In this document: positions 1 to 7,910 of the stretch, piece after piece
How positions within the stretch are numbered: position 1 is the stretch's first letter
Layout: each line of letters begins with the position of its first letter
Assembly: GCA_964647695.1 (NCBI GenBank)
Contig: CAZYIS010000003.1
Location: forward strand, 1 to 64,000
Length of the DNA: 64,000 nt
Reading direction: 5' to 3'
Source of the DNA: VGKP01 sp964647695
GTDB taxonomy: Archaea > Nanobdellota > Nanobdellia > Pacearchaeales > GW2011-AR1
Notes under the pieces: generated by a model
Databases searched by the model: none
The model's input: only the letters and a program-made list of their open reading frames with translations
What the model was told of the DNA's origin: nothing
Translations under genes and position numbers: made by a program

Positions 1-134
1 CCTTGTTGATTTTTAATTAATCTAAATATGTAATTTCTATCATTTATTAAGTCTAAAAGACCCATTCTTACGGTCCAATCGATGTCTAAGGGAATATAAC
101 CCTCTTCTATAAGTTTAGATCTTTGAGTTACCAT
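1..134 (-). CDS. Partial hypothetical protein, N-terminal 44 codons
   Basis: An open frame runs off the left edge on the minus strand. It starts at the ATG whose complement is at 132-134 and begins MVTQRSKLIEEGYIPLDIDW. It lies 1 nt downstream of the stop of the J-domain gene (TAA-C-ATG), with a GAGGG Shine-Dalgarno-like run just upstream, so it is the third gene of the same operon. Only about 44 residues are visible and no family is recognised. Confidence 0.6.
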   Translation of the reverse strand, partial: MVTQRSKLIEEGYIPLDIDWTVRMGLLDLINDRNYIFRLIKNQQ

Positions 135-135
135 G

Positions 136-1191
136 TTAAGCCCTCTTTTCTACATTTTTTACATAGATTAGTTCATGTTTAGCAAGATTATTTTTTCCTT
201 TTCTTTCGAATCTTACCAATATGGGCATATTAGTAGTAAAATAGGGAGTTGTAAAAGGCATAATCCTGTTTTCAAAGGTTATATCAGTTTCAGTATTTGC
301 TTTTCCAGCATGAATTAATTTATCATCTTTTTGGATCCAAAACCTTATTTCTTCAGGACAATTTAAATTTTTCATTTCTCTATGATACTCTACAAACTCT
401 CTAATAGAAATTGGAGGTAATCCTCCAAGTATTTTAGCCTTATAAACTCTATAATCCGCATAGGGGCCAGTCATACTGAGATATAGATTATCAAAAGTCA
501 AGTAGGTTTCTTCCACTTTTTTAGAAAAATCAGTATCCAACTTTTGAAAATCTTCTTTTTCTGGAATTATAATTTCTGAAAGTGGGACATTTTCATAGGT
601 ATTTCTCATCTTTACACCTTGTATATTTAGTCTATTATTGCCCGAGAAAGTATATACCTCAGAATTTCTTAACTTCCAATCAGAATAGGCCTTCAATCTA
701 CTAAACGGACCTAGATCTAAAGTCGCTTTTTGAGTTTTTAATAATTCAGACTGCAAATTTACTATATTTTTTCCAGCATTTGCCAACTTTTCTTCAAGAG
801 AAGCATATTCATTATTTCTTTGTCTTAAAAGTTCTTCAGCTTTTGCTATTTCAGATAAACTATTTTCTAGATCCGTTTTTGCCTTGACCAATGGATTTCT
901 TCCAGTAGGAACTTCCTCTATGGCCATTTCATAAGACATATCATCACTTGTTAAATAAGTAATAGCATTAGAAACGGATTGAATAAAATTTTCTCTTCTT
1001 TTCTTGTCTTTTAAATCTTGAGTTCTATCAGGATGAAACGCTACAGTCAATGCCTTTTCATAATCTTTTAAAAATCTATTTCTAGAATCTTTAGGTAAAG
1101 TTCTCAATAACCATCCATTTAAAGCAATAACGTGCCCTGGAAGATTAGCAACTTCCGCTAATTTCTTTTCTAATTCATTTTGATTAGTCAT
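136..1191 (-). CDS. Divergent J-domain protein with coiled coil
   Basis: The first 80 residues look like a DnaJ J domain. Helical segments flank an HPD tripeptide at about residues 53-55 (context AFHPDRTQ), followed by a basic helix. J domains stimulate the ATPase of Hsp70/DnaK (family knowledge). A coiled coil follows at about 100-165, then a 190-residue C-terminal region of no recognised family. There is no Gly/Phe linker or zinc domain, so this is not canonical DnaJ. I chose the ATG at 1191, 1 nt after the upstream stop and behind a GAGG motif; an ATG 15 nt further up would overlap that gene. It is cotranscribed with its neighbours. The J-domain call rests on HPD plus the helical pattern. 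Confidence 0.65.
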   Translation of the reverse strand: MTNQNELEKKLAEVANLPGHVIALNGWLLRTLPKDSRNRFLKDYEKALTVAFHPDRTQDLKDKKRRENFIQSVSNAITYLTSDDMSYEMAIEEVPTGRNPLVKAKTDLENSLSEIAKAEELLRQRNNEYASLEEKLANAGKNIVNLQSELLKTQKATLDLGPFSRLKAYSDWKLRNSEVYTFSGNNRLNIQGVKMRNTYENVPLSEIIIPEKEDFQKLDTDFSKKVEETYLTFDNLYLSMTGPYADYRVYKAKILGGLPPISIREFVEYHREMKNLNCPEEIRFWIQKDDKLIHAGKANTETDITFENRIMPFTTPYFTTNMPILVRFERKGKNNLAKHELIYVKNVEKRA

Positions 1192-1192
1192 T

Positions 1193-1834
1193 TTAAGCCT
1201 CGCCAATACTATCGCTAGCCATTACACCTGAAACAAATGAATCCATTTCAGTAGGGAATATGAGCGATTCTAGATTGCCTATTGCTGTATTTCTATTATC
1301 TAAAGCCAATACTGCTTTCTTTATTCTAGTTATAGCTGCAGCGTTACTAAATCCGTAGTCTGCAACTAATATATCATGATAACTTATTATAGTTTCAGCA
1401 TCTATTCCTAGATCTTGAAGCATTAATGTGTCTCTAAAGGTTATAGCGCTTTTATCTAATTGTTCATTAACTACATCTCTAGTATCCACTGCTTCTCCAA
1501 TTTTACCTAAAAGTCTTCTAAATGATTGAACATTTTGTGATGCATTATACAATATCACATCCCCATATCTTTCTTGAACTGCTTCTGAAAAATATTTGGC
1601 CCTTGTAGCTTGTCCTCTTCCTAAAACATCAACAGGAGAATAAACTAAATTCATTAAGGCAAATGCTTCATTAGGAGTTATTCCAGTACTAGTTAAGTCT
1701 CTAGCTATATTTTTCGCTGCTTCTCCACCAAGTCCAGGACGTTGTTTCAATAGAGCATCCACATATTTTTCTTGCAATGCTCTTGTTGTTTGTTCAACTA
1801 AAGCATTATTTTCTTGATCCTTAGGTTTTGCCAT
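1193..1834 (-). CDS. Hypothetical protein, 213 aa
   Basis: Soluble, mostly helical, polar protein with no signal peptide, membrane segment or motif I recognise. It is the first gene of the operon with the J-domain protein. A TATA-like CTTTAAATACG at about 1855-1864 lies about 25 nt upstream of the ATG, which implies a leaderless mRNA starting at 1834. Its last codons carry GGCGAGGC, the ribosome binding site of the next gene. Function unknown; it may partner the J-domain protein (inference from operon only). Confidence 0.7.
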   Translation of the reverse strand: MAKPKDQENNALVEQTTRALQEKYVDALLKQRPGLGGEAAKNIARDLTSTGITPNEAFALMNLVYSPVDVLGRGQATRAKYFSEAVQERYGDVILYNASQNVQSFRRLLGKIGEAVDTRDVVNEQLDKSAITFRDTLMLQDLGIDAETIISYHDILVADYGFSNAAAITRIKKAVLALDNRNTAIGNLESLIFPTEMDSFVSGVMASDSIGEA

Positions 1835-2014
1835 AAAAATTCAATAAATTGAACGTATTTAAAGTTTTCTATTTGTTACTACCTAATAATAACATATTAA
1901 TAAAATTTTGATCCTATTTATGCTAATGAATCAAATAGAAGTTAATTAGCCTAAGATATATGTCGGTAATTTTTATTTCATCACAAGATATATATCCCTA
2001 AATTTAAAGTTAAT

Positions 2015-2030
2015 AAAAAGGTATATATAC
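2015..2030 (+). promoter_or_regulatory. TATA box/BRE for the structured ncRNA
   Basis: AAAAAGG followed by TATATATAC at 2021-2030 reads as an archaeal BRE/TATA element. It predicts initiation near 2050-2055, exactly where the first hairpin of the candidate ncRNA begins. Confidence 0.55.
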
Positions 2031-2050
2031 TAGTTCATCCTAGATATATT

Positions 2051-2250
2051 ATGGTGATTGATTCTATCACCTAACAACATTTCCCTGTGAAATAAATTAC
2101 GAATGTAAAGAGTATACGCAAGTAAACAAATTACGATTGTAAACAGAAAGAAAGGGAATTACATGATGTTGAAGGTTGGGCGCTCGACTTGATGTCGCAC
2201 TTAAGAGGTGAAAACCCGATTATTTCAAAAAATCATCATGTAATCATATT
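2051..2250 (+). ncRNA. Candidate structured non-coding RNA
   Basis: There is no credible ORF here, but dense nested pairing. Hairpin GGTGAT/ATCACC pairs 2053-2058 with 2066-2071. Stem TTCCCT/AGGGAA (2081-2086 with 2153-2158) encloses three small hairpins: TTAC-gaat-GTAA, TAC-gcaa-GTA with a GNRA loop, and TTAC-gatt-GTAA. A perfect 11-bp stem pairs 2158-2168 with 2234-2244. It continues inward as TTGAA/TTCAA (2169-2173 with 2224-2228) and TTGGG/CCCGA (2176-2180 with 2215-2219). That closes a three-way junction with hairpins CGAC-ttgat-GTCG (2185-2197) and CACTT-aag-AGGTG (2198-2210). A TATA box sits upstream and a T-rich stretch at about 2251-2278 follows. I could not match conserved SRP, RNase P or C/D-box motifs, so the class is unknown. 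Confidence 0.6.
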
Positions 2251-2319
2251 CATTTTTCTAATTTTAATTGGATTTTTATATATAGCAATATTAATAAATA
2301 TCAAATAACTATCATTATT

Positions 2320-2529
2320 ATGAATTTAGATGAAGTAATTAAACCATTGAAAAATCCAAAGGTTGTTGGAAGTATGATTATAGGTGGTCTTGCTCTTTCA
2401 GCACTCTTAACCTATGCTACTGTTGCAATAGATAAAAGATATATTGAATCTGGTGGAAATACTAATGCTCCTACAACTAATTATGAAAAATTAAGCTATA
2501 TTATTAATTCTACAAATAGAAATCGTTAA
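2320..2529 (+). CDS. Small single-pass membrane protein, 69 aa
   Basis: A short ORF with one hydrophobic segment at about residues 16-37 (GSMIIGGLALSALLTYATVA) and a polar, Asn/Thr-rich C-terminal tail, probably membrane-anchored. TTTTATATATAGC at about 2275-2286 gives a plausible promoter 35-40 nt upstream. It lies just after the candidate ncRNA and converges on the helicase gene with 2 nt between stops. No family recognised. Confidence 0.55.
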   Translation: MNLDEVIKPLKNPKVVGSMIIGGLALSALLTYATVAIDKRYIESGGNTNAPTTNYEKLSYIINSTNRNR

Positions 2530-2531
2530 AA

Positions 2532-4580
2532 TTACTTAATATATTTCTGCTGCAACTGTCTAGCTGCATCTATAACTCTCAAATCTGGGCTAAGAATGTA
2601 AACATGATCATCTCTAGATCTTACGGCCCTAAATATTCTCTGCAGAAATTCTCTCCAGGCCTTATCTCTATAGAATTCCCAATAAAATTGGGGATGATTC
2701 TGATTTATAATTTTCCAGAATATGTCTCCTACGTTAGGGTTCGGATATTTGGTAAATACTATGGAGTTACACATCTTTCCCGGGAAATCTACTCCCCTAG
2801 CACACTTGGTACTGAATAGTGTATCTTTTAATCCTGATTTAAACAAAGAAACTTCCATTCCAGTCTTATCATTGCTCTGTAGAGTTAGCAATTGCTCTGA
2901 ACTTATTAAATTACTTAAATGAAATTGCATTTTTTCCTGTTCATTGGGCAAATCCCTATAGGCATTGACATGAATAAGTGTTGGCAACTTAGATCTATTG
3001 AGACAAAGACTCAGTGCTTCCAAATAATCTTCTCTGGAATGCTTTTTAGAGGTAAAATTAGCCATTTTACAGTCCATTTCCTTTCCAGTTCTAACAATTT
3101 CAATAGAACCTAGATTCAATGTTTCCGCCTCAATTTTCTTTACCTTATCAATGCCGAATATATTTTTCAGGATACTATCAGAATGCAAAGTCCCAGACAT
3201 TAACACCAGAGCCTTACTTTTCCTAAGAATTTCTCCAAACTTCCCCGATAAATTTGTGCTTACCAGATTTACCAAAATATTCTTCTCATCATCCTTAGCA
3301 AAAGTACAGAATACTTCACTTATGGTGTCCTTAAATTCTACGGCTGCTTCCAAAACACCATAGGAATAGTTCATTTCATCCAGCAATATTTCCGATTGCA
3401 GATCCGTATTTTCATTTAATATTTGGAATATGGTTTTCAGTTTAGTAGAAGCTATGGGAAATATCTCTTCTTCATTTACTCCCAAAACTCTTTTATTTTT
3501 TTCTTCTAGTTCAAGAAGTTCAAGTATTTTTAATTTGCCCTCTTCGCCCTTATCAGAATTGGTAGGAATCTGATTAAGTGCTGAATGAAATCTTGAAAGG
3601 TTAATCTTTTCCTGCTGATAAAGAGAATCTAGAAATTCATCGGCTTCGTCAATAATATCTATTTCCGTTTCCGGCTTTCTTCCTATGGATAGTTCTGATT
3701 TGTACTTTGCCGCATTAAATATCAGCACATCCGCATCCGTATAGGCCAAATATTGATCATAATAACTACATCCCGGCTTTCTATGATAGAATATGTACTT
3801 CTTTCCATCACAACCCACATAGGTCTTCTTTCTAGCATCGCTAAGATGCTTAATTTCCAAATCTGCCGGAAGGATTGGACTCCAATAGGGATTACTTGGG
3901 GCAATGCTTAATCTTCTTATTTGTTTCCAATCAGGTCTTTGTTTAACCTGCATGAAAGGATTGCTCTCATAATATTCTATCAATTTATGATAATTCTTTT
4001 CCGTAATCTTAATATTTTCCGGCAATGAAGGGTCAGCACATGAAACTCCAGGCATAATAATTGAATCATGATTCTCCCTTCCAGTCATTATGGCAATTTT
4101 CATCTTTTTTCCAGATTTATTCACCAGATATTTCTTAAAAGTATAATCATCCTCATACTGTTTCTGCAATGCTTTGACTGGAACAACTATGGATGTTTTT
4201 CCCAGAGTTCTTGCAAGATTTAGGGCTATGGCTGACTTTCCAGAGCCACATACTCCATGAAGAAGAATAACCTTATTCCCTTCTTTTATGGCATGACTAA
4301 TCTCCCGAACTATATCTTCCTGGGTTTTACCATTCGAAAATTTCAAAGGAGAAATTTCCTTTCCATCCTCATTGAGATTCCAGTAGGGATTTTCAAATAT
4401 TTTTTCTATTTTATCATCCCTTAGAAAAGAAAGCGAATCAGAATTCTTTAGCTCAACTTTTTCAACCTTTTCTGCACTGCTGGGCTCATTTTTTTTATTG
4501 AAAATATCCAGAATGCCCTGCATATCTTCCTTCTCATTACTTCTACCTCTAGAATATACCGTTGTTAACCCCTTCATCAT
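2532..4580 (-). CDS. XPD/DinG-like superfamily 2 DNA helicase
   Basis: Predicted ATP-dependent 5'-3' DNA helicase of the Rad3/XPD/DinG group. Motifs in order: Walker A GVCGSGKS (about 109-116), motif Ia-like IMTGREN, DEAH-type IIDEADEF, motif III-like LMSGTL, motif V-like STKCARGVDFPG, and motif VI-like QRIFRAVRS. Canonical XPD has four Cys binding a 4Fe-4S cluster between motifs Ia and II. Only three Cys are seen there (GVSCAD, VGCDG, PGCSYY), and motif VI has Phe where QxxGRxxR has Gly. At 682 aa the length fits the family. The N-terminal 60 residues are a non-conserved extension. A TATA-like TTTTAAAC at about 4600-4608 precedes the start, an ATG-ATG pair. The exact subfamily and cluster state are uncertain. 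Confidence 0.8.
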   Translation of the reverse strand: MMKGLTTVYSRGRSNEKEDMQGILDIFNKKNEPSSAEKVEKVELKNSDSLSFLRDDKIEKIFENPYWNLNEDGKEISPLKFSNGKTQEDIVREISHAIKEGNKVILLHGVCGSGKSAIALNLARTLGKTSIVVPVKALQKQYEDDYTFKKYLVNKSGKKMKIAIMTGRENHDSIIMPGVSCADPSLPENIKITEKNYHKLIEYYESNPFMQVKQRPDWKQIRRLSIAPSNPYWSPILPADLEIKHLSDARKKTYVGCDGKKYIFYHRKPGCSYYDQYLAYTDADVLIFNAAKYKSELSIGRKPETEIDIIDEADEFLDSLYQQEKINLSRFHSALNQIPTNSDKGEEGKLKILELLELEEKNKRVLGVNEEEIFPIASTKLKTIFQILNENTDLQSEILLDEMNYSYGVLEAAVEFKDTISEVFCTFAKDDEKNILVNLVSTNLSGKFGEILRKSKALVLMSGTLHSDSILKNIFGIDKVKKIEAETLNLGSIEIVRTGKEMDCKMANFTSKKHSREDYLEALSLCLNRSKLPTLIHVNAYRDLPNEQEKMQFHLSNLISSEQLLTLQSNDKTGMEVSLFKSGLKDTLFSTKCARGVDFPGKMCNSIVFTKYPNPNVGDIFWKIINQNHPQFYWEFYRDKAWREFLQRIFRAVRSRDDHVYILSPDLRVIDAARQLQQKYIK

Positions 4581-4622
4581 TCTTAGTAAAATATGGGGTT
4601 TAAAATTATTGTGCTAATGAAT

Positions 4623-4922
4623 TTAATCCGAAGGAATTTCATATATTTTGTCTATTTCTTCAGCCACTTTGAAATCTAAATCCGTTAAACTCTTGGCACT
4701 ATGGGTGGTTAAACTTAATCTAACCACATTAAAATTAATTATTATCTCAGGATGATGATTATTTTTCTCAGCCACTTTAGCAACTTCATTTACAAAATCC
4801 ATGGCTTTCTTAAATTCAGAAAATTCTATCTCTTTTGTGATAAATTCTCCATCCAATACCCAATTATCCAATTTGCTCATACCTCGAGTGATTTCTTGTA
4901 AATTCATCATATCTATTACCAT
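4623..4922 (-). CDS. Pterin-4a-carbinolamine dehydratase (PCD/DCoH family)
   Basis: Small alpha/beta protein of the PCD family (EC 4.2.1.96), which dehydrates 4a-hydroxytetrahydropterin; in prokaryotes it may act in pterin recycling or molybdopterin-related chemistry (family knowledge). The signature EKNNHHPEI at about 57-65 carries the catalytic His pair, followed by LTTHSAKSLTDLDFKVAEEID, the usual family C-terminus (THxxxGLTxxDxxxAxxID). The Gly before LT is replaced by Lys-Ser. Internal ATGs at 4910 and 4907 are alternative starts; a TATA-like stretch at about 4940-4950 is compatible with 4922 or 4910. No pterin-dependent hydroxylase is seen nearby. Confidence 0.85.
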   Translation of the reverse strand: MVIDMMNLQEITRGMSKLDNWVLDGEFITKEIEFSEFKKAMDFVNEVAKVAEKNNHHPEIIINFNVVRLSLTTHSAKSLTDLDFKVAEEIDKIYEIPSD

Positions 4923-4962
4923 AAGAACTAGTTTAAAACAGTTGTTATAATTTTAATAATAA

Positions 4963-5286
4963 CTAAACTAAATGGCCTCTTGAAGCAGAAAAGAAGTCTG
5001 ACCAAGTATCGGCCCCTAAACCTGTTCTATCCAATACCCTATAGGAATCACTAGGATTATTTGGTCTTAATCCGCCTATTTCACCCATCAATAGTCCATA
5101 GGCAAGATGATTAGCAGAATCAGAGGTAAACCTATGGGAAACTATTCTGTCGCGAGAATCCATTATTAGATAAACTCTAGTTCCACCTACGGGCCCTTTC
5201 ACTTCGTAGGAGGCTAAGGACTTGCCTTCACTGGTAGCTTCTACCCTATTATCATTCCTAACTATTTCTAAATTAATTGATACCAT
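4963..5286 (-). CDS. Hypothetical protein, 107 aa
   Basis: Soluble alpha/beta protein of no recognised family; its middle (GGTRVYLIMDSRDRIVSHRF) looks like paired beta strands. I chose the ATG at 5286 over 5295 because a TATA-like GATTTAAAAAGG at about 5302-5313 lies about 22 nt upstream of 5286 but too close to 5295. It is transcribed away from the 5S rRNA gene. Confidence 0.6.
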   Translation of the reverse strand: MVSINLEIVRNDNRVEATSEGKSLASYEVKGPVGGTRVYLIMDSRDRIVSHRFTSDSANHLAYGLLMGEIGGLRPNNPSDSYRVLDRTGLGADTWSDFFSASRGHLV

Positions 5287-5374
5287 AAAAATCATCTAAA
5301 AATTTCCTTTTTAAATCTTATTAATTATAAACATTAGGATTCAATTATTATATGAAATGCAAAGCCATTAATTT

Positions 5375-5390
5375 CGAAAGCTTTTTAAAC
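5375..5390 (+). promoter_or_regulatory. BRE/TATA promoter of 5S rRNA
   Basis: CGAAAG at 5375-5380 followed by CTTTTTAAAC at 5381-5390 matches the archaeal BRE + TATA arrangement. It is centred about 25 nt upstream of the mature 5S start at 5411. Confidence 0.65.
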
Positions 5391-5410
5391 ACCTAATTAC
5401 CATTGATTTT

Positions 5411-5524
<114 letters not shown>

Positions 5525-5573
5525 TTTATATTCCTTAGATAGCATTTTTATATGCTATTTCTCTTTCCTTTCC

Positions 5574-5825
5574 ATGCTAAAATCATCCTCCAAATCCGAA
5601 GCTCAAAAAGAGATTGATGAATTCTTTAAAAAAGAATCATTCACATCCGATGAAGTTAGAAAGATTAAGCGATTGGCCATGAAATATAAAATTAAACTGC
5701 ATCTACAAAGAAAACAATTCTGTAAAAAATGTTTAAGTCAACTTAAAGGCAAAATTTCAGTGAGTAAAGATAGTAAAACCGTAATTTGTTCCAATTGTAA
5801 CTATAAAAATAAATTTAGGATTTAG
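5574..5825 (+). CDS. rnp4: RNase P protein component 4 (Rpp21/Rpr2 family)
   Basis: Small zinc-ribbon subunit of archaeal RNase P, which trims the 5' leader of pre-tRNA; with Rnp1 it supports the specificity domain of the RNA (family knowledge). Visible: an N-terminal two-helix region, the family-typical LAMKYKIKLHLQRKQFCKKC, then C-x2-C at about residues 50-53 and a second C-x2-C (CSNC) near 72-75. The start is the ATG at 5574; an in-frame ATG at 5514 would lie inside the 5S gene. It follows 5S by 50 nt and may share its transcript. The 3' end overlaps the convergent neighbour by 11 nt. Confidence 0.85.
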   Translation: MLKSSSKSEAQKEIDEFFKKESFTSDEVRKIKRLAMKYKIKLHLQRKQFCKKCLSQLKGKISVSKDSKTVICSNCNYKNKFRI

Positions 5826-6555
5826 CATTACCTAGTTTTTCTCTTAGATCATTCAAATGGGGCATTCCCGGAACCGGAGCTCCCCTTTTCATTACCTGCC
5901 AAGGAGAATTTGTATGACCATAGGCAAAACAAGCACCATGATTGTATCCTTCAAACCAAGTATCCTTTCCAATATCTCCTAAACCTACTGCAACCATGGG
6001 TTTTATAGAGCCATATTCGGCCATTAATTTATATAAAACATCCTTATCCCCATTTTCTCTAATTTGAGTTTCCAAATTTATAATGTCTGCTCCTCTGGTG
6101 ATTATATTATCGCAAACTTTTCTCAGTTCATCATAACCTGGAGTTTTTTCAAAATCCGAATATCTTATTATTAATTTAGTTATTTGAGGATCAAAAAATA
6201 TATTTCTTCTAAAATTATGCTCCATCTCAATATATTCAACATTTACTTCTGCACCTTTTCTAAGTAATCCTATTCGGTTTAAATCATGCCCTCCATTTCT
6301 ATAGCCATGGTGTTCTCTTAAATCAGGATGAACTGACTCCATATTTCTTATAGAAAGTATAACTGGTTTATTTATGACTCCCATTTTAGCTAGCCTAACG
6401 CTAAACTCATTTACCTGTTCGGACTCTAAAGCATCAATATTGAACTGAATTATATCTGCCAAACCCGAATTAGCCGTAAGATATCCTTTTTTTATTGTTG
6501 AATCTATTCTTTTTTCAGCAATGACTGCCACAATTTTAGTCTTTCCATGATCCAT
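5815..6555 (-). CDS. Type I dehydroquinase-like protein lacking catalytic His and Lys
   Basis: The TIM-barrel layout of type I 3-dehydroquinate dehydratase (AroD) is recognisable: SIRNMES...GGHD near 69-90, VEYIEMEH (about 106-113), then LIIRYSDFEKTP (about 128-139), equivalent to the family's ISxHDFxxTP. The Schiff-base and acid/base residues appear missing: Ser133 stands where His is expected, and ADIINLE (about 156-162) has Asn where the family has the Lys of VKIA. It is probably a pseudoenzyme or has changed chemistry. It sits 31 nt downstream of a second family member that keeps both residues, probably in one operon. No other shikimate genes are in the window. Confidence 0.65.
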   Translation of the reverse strand: MDHGKTKIVAVIAEKRIDSTIKKGYLTANSGLADIIQFNIDALESEQVNEFSVRLAKMGVINKPVILSIRNMESVHPDLREHHGYRNGGHDLNRIGLLRKGAEVNVEYIEMEHNFRRNIFFDPQITKLIIRYSDFEKTPGYDELRKVCDNIITRGADIINLETQIRENGDKDVLYKLMAEYGSIKPMVAVGLGDIGKDTWFEGYNHGACFAYGHTNSPWQVMKRGAPVPGMPHLNDLREKLGNAKS

Positions 6556-6586
6556 TAGACTTTTATCCGGAATCTGTTTAAAAAGA

Positions 6587-7348
6587 TTATTGTGCTGAGC
6601 TCAGAAAATTTCTAGCCTCAATTATGCTCGGTTGACCTGGTGCCGAAGGAGCACCATTCTCAGAAGCAACAAAAGTAAGATAGATTCCTTTCTTCATATT
6701 CTCATTTCTAGCATCTTTAACAAAATCATAGGGCCCCATGGGCAACGCAATCAATGGAAATTTATGAGCATAACGTTCTATTAGTGTATTAACATACTCA
6801 ACTTTCTCAGGACTATCGGTAAAAACTGCAATCTTTCCAATATCTGCCCTTTTCATTTGGGTTTCAGTCCGCATTGAAACAACAGCATCTTCTAAATCTT
6901 CAAAAATCCAATCTCTTTCAGACTCATTTTTGAAAAAATGCTTCATAACAATCACCTTAACTCTTTTCGAATTTCTATTCAGCTCTTCAAATCGGTCCAA
7001 TTCTACACTTACATAATTTATCCTATCAAGACTAGATAAAACGTTAGCTGCATATTGTAATAGATCTCTTCTCTGTTTTTCATTTCCCTTATAGCCATAA
7101 AGGGGGTTAGGTCCCGATTCGGCAATGCTCGTATTGGTGATTATCAAAGGAGTTTTTTCAAAACCAGTTAATAATTTCTTCAAACGTGAAGAAGTATCAT
7201 GATTAGATTTTACAAGTTCAGGAACACAATCCAATCTTGGTTCAAGAATAATAGGAGCATATTTTTTCTCCAGTTCTTTTCCCACATGAAGCATACCATC
7301 TAGAGTATTTTCACTTATGGACATGGCTAATCGACATTCTTCGACCAT
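6587..7348 (-). CDS. Type I dehydroquinase-like protein with catalytic residues kept
   Basis: Distant member of the type I 3-dehydroquinate dehydratase family, whose members dehydrate 3-dehydroquinate through a Lys Schiff base. Visible landmarks: ILEPRLD (34-40, family ExRxD), YVSVELD (about 112-118), VMKHFF with His137, DIGKIAVFT with Lys172, PMG near 203-205 and SAPGQ (235-239), the family C-terminal loop. Length of 253 aa is normal. A TATA-like TTTTTAAG at about 7369-7376 supports a leaderless ATG at 7348. It is first in a two-gene operon with the residue-deficient paralogue, which suggests a heteromeric pair (inference). The substrate could differ from dehydroquinate. Confidence 0.68.
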   Translation of the reverse strand: MVEECRLAMSISENTLDGMLHVGKELEKKYAPIILEPRLDCVPELVKSNHDTSSRLKKLLTGFEKTPLIITNTSIAESGPNPLYGYKGNEKQRRDLLQYAANVLSSLDRINYVSVELDRFEELNRNSKRVKVIVMKHFFKNESERDWIFEDLEDAVVSMRTETQMKRADIGKIAVFTDSPEKVEYVNTLIERYAHKFPLIALPMGPYDFVKDARNENMKKGIYLTFVASENGAPSAPGQPSIIEARNFLSSAQ

Positions 7349-7398
7349 CCCTAGAAATAATCAATTTTACTTAAAAAGATATAGGTAATTAAATATAA

Positions 7399-7908
7399 TT
7401 AAGAAATAGGTTCTATTTTTGCATCATTGTCGCTTAAAATTATTCTATGATTCAAAGGTATTTTCTTTTCCAAAAGATCCAAAATATATTGATCTCCTTT
7501 TTCCATCTTCAATTTTCTTATTTCTCCATCCTCGACCCAATGTATTGATCCCTCATTGCAAGAACTATTCAATTCTCCTCCATGATTATAGGCTTCAAAT
7601 ACATAAACCAAAAAGTTAAACTTGGCAGGTTTACCTTGAAAATTCCTATGCTTATTATCAAAAAATACCACACCCCTATATTGTAAATTAATTAATTCAA
7701 CTCCACCTTCTTCCCCATATTCTCTTCTTATGCATTTCTCAGGTATTCCTTCATCTTCCGAATTAAATTTTCCTCCGGGAAAACCCCACATCCCATGCAT
7801 AAAATGCTCTGGATCCTTATCCCTATGGATCATCACAGTTTTTCCATTCTCTCTAAGAAGACACATAGTCGCTATTTTAGTTTCCAATCCATTAAAAGGA
7901 AGATTCAT
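7399..7908 (-). CDS. Nudix hydrolase
   Basis: Hydrolase of nucleoside diphosphate-linked substrates. The Nudix box is visible as GGKFNSED...IPEKCIRREYGEEGGV (about 44-69) with the metal-binding REYGEE core intact. The spacing between first Glu and REx is about two residues longer than the consensus. The context MCLLRENGKTVMIHRD and MWGFPGG resembles MutT/8-oxo-dGTPase-like enzymes, but specificity cannot be read. It starts 2 nt after the stop of the upstream gene, so the two form an operon. Confidence 0.85.
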   Translation of the reverse strand: MNLPFNGLETKIATMCLLRENGKTVMIHRDKDPEHFMHGMWGFPGGKFNSEDEGIPEKCIRREYGEEGGVELINLQYRGVVFFDNKHRNFQGKPAKFNFLVYVFEAYNHGGELNSSCNEGSIHWVEDGEIRKLKMEKGDQYILDLLEKKIPLNHRIILSDNDAKIEPIS

Positions 7909-7910
7909 TT

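Noticed and set aside
2051..2250. ncRNA as SRP RNA or RNase P RNA
   Set aside because: The conserved SRP helix 8 and RNase P CR-I, CR-IV and CR-V sequences could not be found on either strand; the size also fits poorly for SRP RNA.
2604..3363. Several plus-strand ORFs of 64-71 codons opposite the helicase gene
   Set aside because: Shadow frames of the 682-aa helicase on the minus strand, with no promoters or RBS and protein-unlike composition.
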